DNA of 64,000 nucleotides from Paenibacillus pabuli NBRC 13638 (GTDB taxonomy: Bacteria; Bacillota; Bacilli; Paenibacillales; Paenibacillaceae): NCBI RefSeq assembly GCF_001514495.1, contig NZ_BCNM01000007.1, forward strand, positions 62,001 through 126,000, given 5' to 3'. A program made the translations under genes and the position numbers. Numbering within the stretch: the stretch's first letter is position 1; each line of letters begins with the position of its first letter. Below the pieces are notes generated by a model, which worked only from the letters and a program-made list of their open reading frames with translations, made no database searches and was not told the DNA's origin. Of this stretch, positions 16,228-25,415 are shown one piece after another.

Positions 16228-17580
16228 CTAACGACCCTTCTGACGGCTCGCCAGAATTTGTTTATAGACCTCAATAGCTGCCTGTCTGGATGCTTTCAGA
16301 TCCACAATGGCATTTTTGCGGGGCTGATGAATATCCTTGCTGTGCAAATCCTTTAGATCCGGCAGCCATTTACGGATATAATCTCCTTGCGGATCATACT
16401 TCTCTGACTGTGTTACCGGATTGTTCACCCGGAAATACGGAGCTGCATTCTCACCCAGGGAAGCACACCATAACCAGTTTCCACGGTTCTGAATGTTGTC
16501 GTAATCCCGCAGCTTGCGCCTGAAATACGCTTCACCCCGCGTGAATGGGCATTGCAGATTTTTGGTAAGGAACATGGCAGTCAGAATACGGAGCCGATTC
16601 GGCATATGTCCGGTCTCGTTCAGTTCCGTCATCGCTGCGTCAATGATGGGAATGCCCGTTTCGGCTTTGCACCACCGTTCGAAATGAACCTCGCTCAGCT
16701 TGGACAGATCGTATACTTTCTCATATGTAAAATAGTGACTCTCATACACCGCACGATACAGATAGAAGTCGCGGAAGCACAGCTGTCTGATCCATTCTCC
16801 CGCTTGCTCCTTGCGAATCGCTTCATCGTACAGCTTGCGGATAGATACAGCCCCTACTGCGAGATACGAACTGAGGTGACTTGGTTCATAAGCTTCATAT
16901 TCATCCCGATGGTCACCGTAATCAGCAATCCTGTCGGACAGGAAGCCCTCCAATAACCGATGGGGATCATTCGAGTCCAATCCATTGAACGTCAGTAATT
17001 CTTCAGGTACACGAAAGGACTCCGGCCAATCGATCGGCTGCTTGCTGACCTTCACATCGGCAACCGTTGTTGCCGAAGGGGGATTGGGATGCTCATTCAT
17101 GAATTCTACCCACCGTCGGTGAAAGGCAGCAAATACTTTGTATGGCTCGACCTTCTCCGTAAAATCAGCAAATCCCGCCAGATCCATCAGCAGATGATCC
17201 GTCAGCTGCGTAAATTCCACGCCTCGCTCCTCCGTCACCTTCCGTATCCCGCGATCGCGCTCGAAAGCATACGGGGTCATGTCCTGATGTACAACAACCT
17301 CGTCTACCCGCCCTTGCAGCTGATTGAGGATTTCATCAACCACTTCGGCTGGTTTGCCATAGGCCACATGCAGCTTGCATCCCGCCTCCCGATACTGCTC
17401 ATCAAGCTTCGCTGCATGCTGGAGAAAGTTGACACCACTGTGTTCCTTCGCTCGCCCCTGCCGCAATAGAAACGGATCATAGATGAGTAGATGCAGACTT
17501 TCCGCTTCCTGGTTCCGCAAATAATCCAATGCAACCAGATCATCCGTACGCAAATCTTTGCGATGTATGAATAACTTCAT
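16228..17580 (-). CDS. phr: Deoxyribodipyrimidine photolyase
   Basis: 450 residues. It repairs cyclobutane pyrimidine dimers with light, using FAD. The N-terminal Rossmann-like antenna domain starts FIHRKDLRTDDLVAL, as in class I photolyases. The C-terminal FAD domain contains SYLAVGAVSIRKLY, RQLCFRDFYLY, TGIPIIDAAMTELNETGHMPNR, MFLTKNL and the highly conserved NRGNWLWCAS and RVNNPVTQSEKYDPQGDYIRKW. Length is normal for the family. AGGAGG precedes the ATG. It lies downstream of the response regulator by 26 bases on the same strand and may be cotranscribed. Confidence 0.95.
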   Translation of the reverse strand: MKLFIHRKDLRTDDLVALDYLRNQEAESLHLLIYDPFLLRQGRAKEHSGVNFLQHAAKLDEQYREAGCKLHVAYGKPAEVVDEILNQLQGRVDEVVVHQDMTPYAFERDRGIRKVTEERGVEFTQLTDHLLMDLAGFADFTEKVEPYKVFAAFHRRWVEFMNEHPNPPSATTVADVKVSKQPIDWPESFRVPEELLTFNGLDSNDPHRLLEGFLSDRIADYGDHRDEYEAYEPSHLSSYLAVGAVSIRKLYDEAIRKEQAGEWIRQLCFRDFYLYRAVYESHYFTYEKVYDLSKLSEVHFERWCKAETGIPIIDAAMTELNETGHMPNRLRILTAMFLTKNLQCPFTRGEAYFRRKLRDYDNIQNRGNWLWCASLGENAAPYFRVNNPVTQSEKYDPQGDYIRKWLPDLKDLHSKDIHQPRKNAIVDLKASRQAAIEVYKQILASRQKGR

Positions 17581-17606
17581 GCCTTATCCTCCTGCCGAAC
17601 TTCCGT

Positions 17607-18773
17607 TTACCGTGCCATCAGATTCTCATAAAGTCTGCTTGTTTCTGGCTCCGGTTGATGTCCCAGATCCTCAAGCAGAGTCTGTGTAAAAGAATCGTAC
17701 AATTGGAGTATGGCTTGCTGATCCTCCAGGGATGCATACACATTCATCATTAATCGGCAGATATCTTCGGCATAAGGCTCACGTTCCAATAGTTCACTCA
17801 ATTGTTCAATCGCTTCCTTGCCCCGACCGTGATTCATATTCCATTCCGCGAGGTCCATGACCAGCCTTATATATTTCCGTCTCAGTTCTCTGGCTTTGGC
17901 TTGAGCCCAGCGATAATCATGTTCTTCCAAATAGTCACCGCGGTAGAGTGCAGCGATGTCTTTCAGTTGATCCACATGATCTGTCGTAATGGCAGCATAC
18001 GAAGTCCCTTGTTCAAATTGCTCCACATCACTCACCAGATTACCCGGTAACAGACGATAGCGATTCATATTGTATTCCAGTTTACCTGTCATGTCCCATT
18101 CCCTCAGCAACTTGCGAATCTGATAAACAGACGTATGCAGATGGGTTAACCCTTTCTCCTGGGAGACGTCTGCCCATAACTGATCAAGCAGAATCTCTTT
18201 GCTTACCCATTCCCCTCTGTGATGAAACAAGAATGCAAACAGCTCCTGTGATTTGGTTGTGCGCCACTTGTGCTTCTGGGCTTCCTCATTCAGACTTCTA
18301 TAGATATCCAGATGTTTAAACGTAAGCAATCCGGGAACATGGATATCCACCCCCGCGCCCCCTGATTGTGAAACTTGCACCTCGGTCGTTGCTGCAACCG
18401 GTGAAGACACGGGGATCGTAACGGCAGCAATTCGATCAATTGTTTTGGCAAGTCTCGCGGAACTCACAGGCTTTAATACATAATCCAACGCATGCAGTTC
18501 AAAGGCTTCAACCGCATGATCGGCATAAGCCGTTACAAATATAATACGAATACTGTTGTCCAATTGCTGTATATATTCAGCCGCTTCCAGTCCATTCATT
18601 TCCGGCATGCCAATGTCCAGAAAAACAACGTCCACACGCTCTGTTGCCAGAAAATCCAAACCCTCACGAGCTGTTGAAAAACAATGCACGGGTGTAATCC
18701 GTCCGTCCGACCGTAACAGCCGCTCCAGATGGAGCTGCGCCGGTTTCTCGTCATCGATTACTATGGCTCTCAC
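17607..18773 (-). CDS. Response regulator with winged-helix and BTAD domains
   Basis: 388 residues. The receiver domain has acidic DDE at 7-9 and phospho-acceptor Asp53 (FLDIGMPEMNG). After a linker comes an OmpR-like DNA-binding domain (KSQELFAFLFHHRGEWVSKEILLDQLW, HTSVYQIRKLL). The bacterial transcriptional activation domain (SARP-type, TPR-like) follows, ending in LEDLGHQPEPETSRLYENL. The start codon is GTG, with AGGAGG 11 bases upstream. It lies 113 bases downstream of the large hybrid kinase and is its probable partner. This receiver-BTAD layout recurs in Bacillales with 7TMR-DISM kinases. Targets are unknown. Confidence 0.9.
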   Translation of the reverse strand: MRAIVIDDEKPAQLHLERLLRSDGRITPVHCFSTAREGLDFLATERVDVVFLDIGMPEMNGLEAAEYIQQLDNSIRIIFVTAYADHAVEAFELHALDYVLKPVSSARLAKTIDRIAAVTIPVSSPVAATTEVQVSQSGGAGVDIHVPGLLTFKHLDIYRSLNEEAQKHKWRTTKSQELFAFLFHHRGEWVSKEILLDQLWADVSQEKGLTHLHTSVYQIRKLLREWDMTGKLEYNMNRYRLLPGNLVSDVEQFEQGTSYAAITTDHVDQLKDIAALYRGDYLEEHDYRWAQAKARELRRKYIRLVMDLAEWNMNHGRGKEAIEQLSELLEREPYAEDICRLMMNVYASLEDQQAILQLYDSFTQTLLEDLGHQPEPETSRLYENLMAR

Positions 18774-18886
18774 CGTTCTTCCAGCCTCCTGCCATGAAAA
18801 TATTCATAAAAATGATCGATTTTATCGGTATACGCTTATTAGACTGTTAACCAATCACACCTACATCGGCAACATGATTTGGTGAT

Positions 18887-21800
18887 TTATCTCTTTTGTA
18901 CAGGTATGCGAAACCGGATCTGTGTCCCTTTGCCCGAATGACTCTGAATCTCCAACCCTTGACCGTACAAGGACACCAGACGTCGATTTATATTCTGTAA
19001 CCCTACACCCCCGGGGCCATCTGTACGTCCGTTCTTCACCTGAGCCAAACGTGCAGGCGGTATGCCCACGCCGTCATCCTGCACCTGAACAACGATATGC
19101 TCACCTTCCCTGGAAATACGGAGGTTAACCTTGCCGCCTGCGGCCCGCTCCATCACACCATGACGAATGGCATTCTCTACAAGCGGCTGGATACTGAGCG
19201 GCGGCAAGTAGAGATGCACATCAGGGTCTACCTCATAATCGACCACCAGACGCTCCTCAAAACGGGCCTGTTCCAGACGTACATAAGACTCCACCAATTC
19301 CAGTTCCTTAGCCAGTGGAACCAGCTGGTCCCTGTTCTGAAAATCGAAACTCCCCCTCAAGTATTGACTCAGCTCAATAAGCAGATCTGTCGCCTTGTCC
19401 GGGTTCACCGCACACGTCGCAATAATGACATTAAGTGCGTTATATAGAAAGTGAGGCTTGATCTGGGCTTGCAAAAAGGCCATTTCTGTACGAACGACCT
19501 CCTGCACCGAAGTTCTCATCTCGATTAACGTCCGTACCCGGGCACGCAATTCCCCTGCATCGACGGGTTTGCTCAGAAAGTCATTGGCACCTGCCTGAAA
19601 GCCCAACTTGATATCCTCAGGCATCCCGCGAGCGGTCAGCATCAGAATGGGCAGCTCAGACAGGGAGCTGTGCTCACGCAGTTTGCGGCACAGCTCCAGC
19701 CCGGACATCTGCGGCATCATCCAGTCTGTAATGACGAGATCAATGGACGGGTGTTCTTCACGCAGCTTCAATGCTGCGGTCCCGCTATTCGCTGCAATGA
19801 CACGATAACGTTCCGTCGATAACAGATTGAACAGCACCTGTCGATTCACAGGGTCATCATCCACGATCAGAATCGTATGCTCTGCCTCCCTATTGTCCGT
19901 CTCATCTGATTCGACTGTAACGGTATCCAGCACCCTTTTTTCTTGAGCAGGTACATAACGGGCCGCGACAGGCTTCGAACTCGTTTGCAGCAGAGCCGTC
20001 TTCACAATAGGCAGCGTAAAATGAAAGGTTGAGCCTTGCCCTGGCTCCGATTCTACCCATATGGTCCCTCCCCCAAGCTCTACAAGCTTGCGTGTGATAC
20101 TCAGTCCAAGACCCGTTCCCCCGCTTGCCCGCTCACTTGTTCCATTCCCCTGTTCATATGCCTGAAATATGTCCTCCTGCTTCTCCCGGGCGATCCCGAC
20201 CCCCGTATCCGCGACAGATACCGTCACCAGGTCTCCATCCACACGGGCATACAGGCGAATCTCTCCTTGTTGGGTGTACTTATACGCATTACCCAGCAGG
20301 TTATACAGAACCTGCCTTAATCGATCCTCATCCGCTTCCACCAGCGGCAACGCTGGAGGCCACTGCTGAATCAGCACAATAGGCTTGTCCTCGAAGGTGA
20401 AACCGGAGACTTCAACTACCGTTCGGGCCACCGATTCCAAATCAACGGCTACCCGTTTTAATTCAATTTCACTATTTTTGAGCTTGGCAAAATCCAGAAT
20501 ATCGTTTACCAGCAGCGAAAGCCGCTTTCCGGTTGACGTAATCATGGACAGATTTTTGGCCTGCTTGGGCGTGACCGCTCCAGCCGCCCCTTCCAGCATC
20601 GACTGAGCAATATTGATAATCCCATGTAAGGGAGTTCTCAGTTCATGAGATGTATTCGCCATGAATTCATCCTTGAGCATGTCGATAGCAACCAGGCGTT
20701 CCGATAATGCTTCAACTTCACGGAAGGATTGTGCAAATCGGATCGCCGTAACGATCATCTGGGCAAAAACGAATAACAGAAGCTCGTACAGCGCGAGAAA
20801 TGTCGTATCCATGGGGGTAAACGCACCCACGGTATGCAGCATAACGACCATACATATGCTCATCATGCTAATGAGAACGAAGTGGCTGTCATTGGGCCGT
20901 TTTTTCAACCAATGGAGCATGGCCCGCAGCGTGTAACCGATCACCACAAGTGAAATGAGCAGCATGGCCGGCTCCAGCCTCGAGAACAAAACAGGAGGCA
21001 TAATCAGACCAACAGCGCACTGTGTAATGACCAGAATCACACCAAGACGGACAAACCATGGATGGACCGCTCCAGGTACAAGAGCGTCCATATAACGAAG
21101 CAGGTAATAATAAGCGAGAGCCGCGCTGATGAATTGAAGCCGCAGAATTTCATTGCTCGTTAGGAATGGCAGCAGCGTTCCCAGCAGCTTCTCTCCATGC
21201 GTCAGTGCGTACAACGCACCCGAAAGACTGAATAACCCCAGATAACGAAGTTCTTTCTCACTGCGTCGCAGCCTGAAAAGAAGCAGGAAGAAGGCCGCCG
21301 GGAGAATAAATCCAAATAACGTCATCAGATCCTTAAGCCAGTCCTGCTGTTGGCTTTTGAGAATGCTGTGCTCGTCCCCGAACAGAATGGATGCAACAAT
21401 GCCGCCAGACGAGTAGCTGTAATTGGATACTTGAATGATCACATCTGCAACGTCGCCGTCTATGGATGTGAATCCCGTAAAAGGCAGATTGAGCTGAATG
21501 TCCGTATCTTGTGTGGGACCAGGCAGCCCTTTGCCGCCAATCTCTTTGCCATCGATGAATAAACGATGGGCCATGCGAATATTTCGAGTACGTATTCCGT
21601 AATCGTTCTTCTCTGTTCTCGGGGTTATTCTGACACGCAAATGATAGGTTCCGTAGCCATGGGCTTCTCCAAGTGTCTTGTTCCATTGGGACGGGACATG
21701 AATGCTTACAGGTGGAGAAAGCGGCTTACGCCCCGATACATCCACCTCAAAATCGACAGGCGTCAGCATCTGACCCGGATAGAAATCCCACGTTCCATTC

Positions 21801-21967
21801 AGAGCGGCAGCCCCCTGCCTGTCAAAAGTCCATGAAGTCAGATCTATGACTCCGTCCCTTGCTTGAGGATTGCCTCGTTCGGAAAATAAAGTCTGCATAA
21901 TCGACCCCAGCGGAAAGACCACAATACAAATAAAGCTAATGGTGAGTATAATCCAGTGTTTTTTCAT
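18887..21967 (-). CDS. 7TMR-DISM hybrid histidine kinase with two kinase modules
   Basis: 1026 residues. One signal-anchor helix (5-25) is followed by an extracellular beta-sandwich of the DISM type (about 45-195, with YGTYHLRVRI and LFIDGKEIG). Seven membrane helices span about 210-415. HisKA follows, with His441 in SHELRTP, and its ATPase (LLGNAYKY, DTGVGIA, GGTGLGLSI). A receiver domain (VDDDP at 702, Asp748 in TDWMMPQ) comes next. A second kinase module of the LytS type ends the protein: QIKPHFLYNAL with His839, NAIRHGV, DDGVGIPP and GVGLQNINRRL. It is probably cotranscribed with the receiver-BTAD regulator downstream. The ligand may be a carbohydrate, by analogy with the DISM fold. Confidence 0.92.
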   Translation of the reverse strand: MKKHWIILTISFICIVVFPLGSIMQTLFSERGNPQARDGVIDLTSWTFDRQGAAALNGTWDFYPGQMLTPVDFEVDVSGRKPLSPPVSIHVPSQWNKTLGEAHGYGTYHLRVRITPRTEKNDYGIRTRNIRMAHRLFIDGKEIGGKGLPGPTQDTDIQLNLPFTGFTSIDGDVADVIIQVSNYSYSSGGIVASILFGDEHSILKSQQQDWLKDLMTLFGFILPAAFFLLLFRLRRSEKELRYLGLFSLSGALYALTHGEKLLGTLLPFLTSNEILRLQFISAALAYYYLLRYMDALVPGAVHPWFVRLGVILVITQCAVGLIMPPVLFSRLEPAMLLISLVVIGYTLRAMLHWLKKRPNDSHFVLISMMSICMVVMLHTVGAFTPMDTTFLALYELLLFVFAQMIVTAIRFAQSFREVEALSERLVAIDMLKDEFMANTSHELRTPLHGIINIAQSMLEGAAGAVTPKQAKNLSMITSTGKRLSLLVNDILDFAKLKNSEIELKRVAVDLESVARTVVEVSGFTFEDKPIVLIQQWPPALPLVEADEDRLRQVLYNLLGNAYKYTQQGEIRLYARVDGDLVTVSVADTGVGIAREKQEDIFQAYEQGNGTSERASGGTGLGLSITRKLVELGGGTIWVESEPGQGSTFHFTLPIVKTALLQTSSKPVAARYVPAQEKRVLDTVTVESDETDNREAEHTILIVDDDPVNRQVLFNLLSTERYRVIAANSGTAALKLREEHPSIDLVITDWMMPQMSGLELCRKLREHSSLSELPILMLTARGMPEDIKLGFQAGANDFLSKPVDAGELRARVRTLIEMRTSVQEVVRTEMAFLQAQIKPHFLYNALNVIIATCAVNPDKATDLLIELSQYLRGSFDFQNRDQLVPLAKELELVESYVRLEQARFEERLVVDYEVDPDVHLYLPPLSIQPLVENAIRHGVMERAAGGKVNLRISREGEHIVVQVQDDGVGIPPARLAQVKNGRTDGPGGVGLQNINRRLVSLYGQGLEIQSHSGKGTQIRFRIPVQKR

Positions 21968-22087
21968 CTATGTATCCTTCCGCCTCCATGGCGAGAGACG
22001 TCTAATTTTGTCGTTTTGCACCTATAATCCCATGTTACACGTTTCTGTTGCTGACGGAAATAGTTGGCTTGTGATATTTTCAAACCA

Positions 22088-22116
22088 AAAAAGCCGCAGG
22101 CTCAGCTGCCGGAATG
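22088..22116 (-). terminator. Weak terminator after the SRPBCC gene
   Basis: On the minus strand, a short GC-rich stem (CCGGCAG with CTGCGG, one bulge) runs into CTTTTTT. It lies about 90 bases past the stop codon. Confidence 0.5.
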
Positions 22117-22204
22117 CACATCCGACAAAGAACCCGCGACTTCGTTTATTGGTCACCATCGTTCAATGGTTATTTAATAAAGATCTGTCAACTTGCCTCT
22201 TGTT

Positions 22205-22627
22205 CTACGCTTGTCCAACGATCTGAGCCAGCTTCTGCACAATCCCTGTCCAGCCCTGTTCCATCCGTTCGCGGACCATGGCATGAGCCTGTCCAAATTC
22301 AGTCAATTTGTCCGCATCCCAACCACTGTGAATCAAGGTGAAATCTGTACCCTGCGCCTGCTCCACCAGTTCGAAGCTCAGTGTCCAATCCTTGCCCCAC
22401 CGAAATGACAGCTTATGCAGAGGCTGTACTTCCGTCACTTTACATGGTGAATTACCGAAAGGTCCAGCTTCCAGTATAAATTCATGTCCTTCCACTGGCT
22501 CCAGATTGCTCGGCATAAACCAGGATGCCATGCCTTTTGCCGTGGATACGATCTCCCACACTTTCTCCACAGGAGCGTGAAGCAATAATTGCTGCCGGAT
22601 ATCTGGCAGTGCACTTGATGATTCCAC
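22205..22627 (-). CDS. SRPBCC/AHSA1-domain protein
   Basis: 140 residues forming a START-like helix-grip fold. LHAPVEKVWEIVST at the start, FRWGKDW in the core and GTDFTLIHSGW towards the end match the AHSA1 (Hsp90 ATPase activator homologue-like) group. These proteins bind hydrophobic ligands; the ligand here is unknown. The GTG at 22627 is preferred because GGAGG lies 9 bases upstream, and the open frame beyond it runs through that site. Monocistronic. Confidence 0.85.
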   Translation of the reverse strand: MESSSALPDIRQQLLLHAPVEKVWEIVSTAKGMASWFMPSNLEPVEGHEFILEAGPFGNSPCKVTEVQPLHKLSFRWGKDWTLSFELVEQAQGTDFTLIHSGWDADKLTEFGQAHAMVRERMEQGWTGIVQKLAQIVGQA

Positions 22628-22765
22628 TACGAATCGCCTCCTATATATTAGCATTTTGCCTTACTCCTTTTGTCGCTCATGGATTCATACAAAATGCCCT
22701 TTTAACTTATTGTTCGAAATAAAGTGGTGAGTGTCAAATATATTCGGCTAACAACAGATATTCTG

Positions 22766-22794
22766 TTGACTGCCTTTGAAGCCAAACTTATAAT
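22766..22794 (+). promoter_or_regulatory. Consensus sigma-A promoter of the methyltransferase gene
   Basis: TTGACT, 17 bases, then a perfect TATAAT. It predicts a leader of about 135 bases before the ATG at 22938. Confidence 0.8.
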
Positions 22795-22937
22795 TGGAAC
22801 ATATTACATAAAAGGTGCGTGATTCCTATGTTAGTCTGCTCCGAAAAATCCAATTTCAACCGTTGCCGGAGGGGATAACATCTCGCCGTCATTCCCTTCC
22901 ACATTCTCATTTTAAATTAGGTTGTGGAGGAACGTAC

Positions 22938-23765
22938 ATGTCTTTTAGTTATTATGGTCCATTATGTACCGAGGTTTACAATGCTACCAAGCCCGTTGGA
23001 CACTCCCTTGGAGGCGATATTGAATTTTATCGTGATGTTCTGATGAACTGCAATGGACGCATCCTTGAAGCGATGTCCGGTTCGGGTAGAGTGCTAATCC
23101 CATTACTTGAAGCCGGTTTGAAAGTAGACGGTCTTGATTATTCAACGGATATGCTTGATTCTTGCCGCGTTCTTTGCACCCAGCGGGGATTGTCCATGCC
23201 TGAATTGTTCGCTGCTGATCTGGAGACACTTGATCTTCCCTATCGCTACGAAGTCATAATTATTCCCGGAGGCTCCTTGTTGCTTATTCAAGACAGACAG
23301 GCCTCTATTAAGGCACTGCGCAATCTGTATCAACATTTGGAACCAGGCGGCCGACTTGTGCTGGACCTCTTTCTGCCGGATGTGACAACTACCACTTCAC
23401 ACTACTCAGGCACCTCGACTGTTCAATTACCGGATGGTGACACGATTACAATGGAGAGCAAAGACATCGAATTCAATATGCTTCAGCAATACAAAGTAAG
23501 TCTGATTCGCTATGAAAAGTGGCACCATGGCACCCTCATAGCCACAGAACTGCAACAGCTTGCATTACGTTGGTACGGTGTAGAAGAGTTCCGCATGATC
23601 CTGGAGCAGATTGGTTTCTCCGACATTGTCGTATACGCCGATTTTGATCCCCACCAGGCACCCTCGCGTTCTGATCAGAAATATGTGTTTGAAGCGACAC
23701 GAGGGATATCCTCGAAAGTGATTTCGCTTTCCGGTCAAAGCGCTAACGAATCGACCACACCATAA
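22938..23765 (+). CDS. Class I SAM-dependent methyltransferase
   Basis: 275 residues. Motif I (ILEAMSGSGRVLIPLLEAG) and the acidic residue of motif II (VDGLDYSTDML) bind SAM. FAADLETLDLP is motif III-like, and HLEPGGRLVLDLFLPD is the post-motif strand typical of small-molecule methyltransferases. The substrate is unknown. The frame is open upstream to 22815, but the ATG at 22938 has GGAGG 8 bases before it and gives the normal family N terminus. It has its own promoter and ends near a cluster of short repeats and a bidirectional terminator. Confidence 0.87.
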   Translation: MSFSYYGPLCTEVYNATKPVGHSLGGDIEFYRDVLMNCNGRILEAMSGSGRVLIPLLEAGLKVDGLDYSTDMLDSCRVLCTQRGLSMPELFAADLETLDLPYRYEVIIIPGGSLLLIQDRQASIKALRNLYQHLEPGGRLVLDLFLPDVTTTTSHYSGTSTVQLPDGDTITMESKDIEFNMLQQYKVSLIRYEKWHHGTLIATELQQLALRWYGVEEFRMILEQIGFSDIVVYADFDPHQAPSRSDQKYVFEATRGISSKVISLSGQSANESTTP

Positions 23766-23939
23766 TAAGGGGAAATGGTGTGGAATACAAAGGGTAACGA
23801 ACTTCAGTCACGTTATTGCGCCACAAAAATTTGGGGCAGTACCATGAAAGGTCCAAGATCGAGGATGTAACATGCCTACGATTCGTTAAACCGCAAACCT
23901 GTGGAAATTGCAGCTAATAACAAACGCTCGATTCGTTAG
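23743..23939. repeat. Cluster of short inverted and direct TTCGTTA repeats
   Basis: CTAACGAATCG at 23743-23753, in the last codons of the methyltransferase gene, has its exact reverse complement at 23929-23939. Two further cores, GTAACGAA at 23794 and ATTCGTTA at 23881, lie between them. The region between the genes is otherwise non-coding. It looks like a degenerate intergenic repeat unit. Confidence 0.5.
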
Positions 23940-23953
23940 ATCGTAATCACGCT

Positions 23954-24000
23954 AAAAGGGATGTCCCCGTCATGTTCATGACTTATGGGGCATCCCTTTT
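23954..24000. terminator. Bidirectional terminator between methyltransferase and namA
   Basis: AAAAGGGATGTCCCC pairs with GGGGCATCCCTTTT, and an inner GTCATG/CATGAC palindrome sits in the loop. Similar in sequence and form to the element at 54349-54393. Confidence 0.85.
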
Positions 24001-24040
24001 CCACCTTTTTAATTGCTTTATATAAATGTTCTAAATAGAG

Positions 24041-25075
24041 TCAGTATCCGCGGGAATATTGCTCCGCAATAGCAGCCTTATCCTTGCTGACACCCAACTC
24101 CAGAGCTGCATGGGTCGCCCAGTACGGATCACGCAGCATACCTCTGCCAACCGCGACCAGATCTGCATCACCGTTGCCGATAACCGCTTGAGCCAGAGCT
24201 GAGTCCTCCAGCATGCCTACCGCAATCACAGGAACGTTCAATTCTTCGCGGAAACGACGGGCGAATGGCACCTGGTAACCAGGGTAGTTACCCGGTTTAC
24301 GTTGTCCTGAAGGTCCTTCACCACCGGAACTGATGTGGAACATATCCACACCTGCTGCCTGATAGGCACGAGACATTTCGATGGTATGATCTATGTCATA
24401 CCCGCCATCGGCGTATTCTATGGCCGAAATCCGCATAATCAGCGGCATGTCTTCCGGCATTTCTTTTTTCACTGCACGAATGATTTCGACGCCAAAACGC
24501 GACAGATCCTGTCCATACTCATCCTCGCGATGATTCATTAGCGGAGAGTGGAACTGGTGGATGAGATAACCATGAGCTCCGTGCAATTCTATAGCATCAA
24601 CCCCGGCAGCTACTGCACGGCGTACACCGTCCGCAAACTTCTGAACCATAGCTTGCGTTTCTTCCGTAGTTAACGCGTGTGGCGTATTGTAGCTCTCTCC
24701 AGGGAAAGTAACCACTGATGGTGCTACGGGCTGAGCCGCATCCTCCGCTTTACGTCCTGCATGTGCAATCTGAATTGCCACTTTGGAGCCATAAGCGTGA
24801 ATGCCATCCACCAGCTTGGCAAAGGCAGGGATGTGTTCATCCGACCAGATGCCCAGGTCATTGTCAGTGATGCGTCCATCGGGATCCACATCCGTCATCT
24901 CAATGACGATCAACCCCGTACCCCCAACTGCACGGCTTACATAGTGAACCTGATGCCAATCGTTTGGAATACCGTCTTTGGCAGTCACAGAATATTGGCA
25001 CATCGGTGCCATGACGACACGGTTATTTAATTGAAGCCCCTTGAATTGATACGGGGAAAATAATTTCTCTGTCAT
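24041..25075 (-). CDS. namA: NADPH dehydrogenase, old yellow enzyme family (YqjM type)
   Basis: 344 residues, an FMN-dependent ene-reductase that reduces activated C=C bonds of enones and similar electrophiles with NADPH. APMCQYS places Cys26 and Tyr28 as in YqjM, where Cys26 tunes the flavin. HGAHGYLIHQF gives the substrate-binding His pair (about 165 and 168). VGRGMLRDPYW binds the FMN phosphate and the C-terminal YSRGY holds the Arg that reaches the neighbouring subunit. GGAGATG precedes the ATG. Divergent from pepT. Confidence 0.95.
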   Translation of the reverse strand: MTEKLFSPYQFKGLQLNNRVVMAPMCQYSVTAKDGIPNDWHQVHYVSRAVGGTGLIVIEMTDVDPDGRITDNDLGIWSDEHIPAFAKLVDGIHAYGSKVAIQIAHAGRKAEDAAQPVAPSVVTFPGESYNTPHALTTEETQAMVQKFADGVRRAVAAGVDAIELHGAHGYLIHQFHSPLMNHREDEYGQDLSRFGVEIIRAVKKEMPEDMPLIMRISAIEYADGGYDIDHTIEMSRAYQAAGVDMFHISSGGEGPSGQRKPGNYPGYQVPFARRFREELNVPVIAVGMLEDSALAQAVIGNGDADLVAVGRGMLRDPYWATHAALELGVSKDKAAIAEQYSRGY

Positions 25076-25338
25076 ATCACTTGCATCTCCTATTCAATAT
25101 AATGATATATGTCGAGGCAATTACATGTTTCCCAACTTGGAAAACCGCTGCCCATTCTTGACGTTCACAAGCGACTTGAGTCATGCTCAATCATGATGAA
25201 CCCAATCTTTCACCACTCATTATTATGAACCAGACTACTCATATTGCAAGTACGTACATTTTTGTTACATAGTACCCTTTTTTATACCTAGTCTGTTCCA
25301 ACCACCGATTGATCATTACTCGAAACCGTCCCAAATCA

Positions 25339-25347
25339 TGATATGAT
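25339..25347 (+). promoter_or_regulatory. Extended -10 element upstream of pepT
   Basis: TG-A-TATGAT, a TGn-extended -10 box, 68 bases before the pepT start. No good -35 box is seen at the normal distance. The remaining 25076-25415 gap is AT-rich without a gene. Confidence 0.45.
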
Positions 25348-25415
25348 AGCCATACAGACACATAGGAAATAATATACCCAGATAAAATAAACCAAAGCCA
25401 AAGGAGCGATTACTG

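Noticed and set aside
22815..22937. N-terminal extension of the methyltransferase
   Set aside because: No ribosome binding site at 22815, whereas GGAGG lies 8 bases before 22938, where the normal family start is found.
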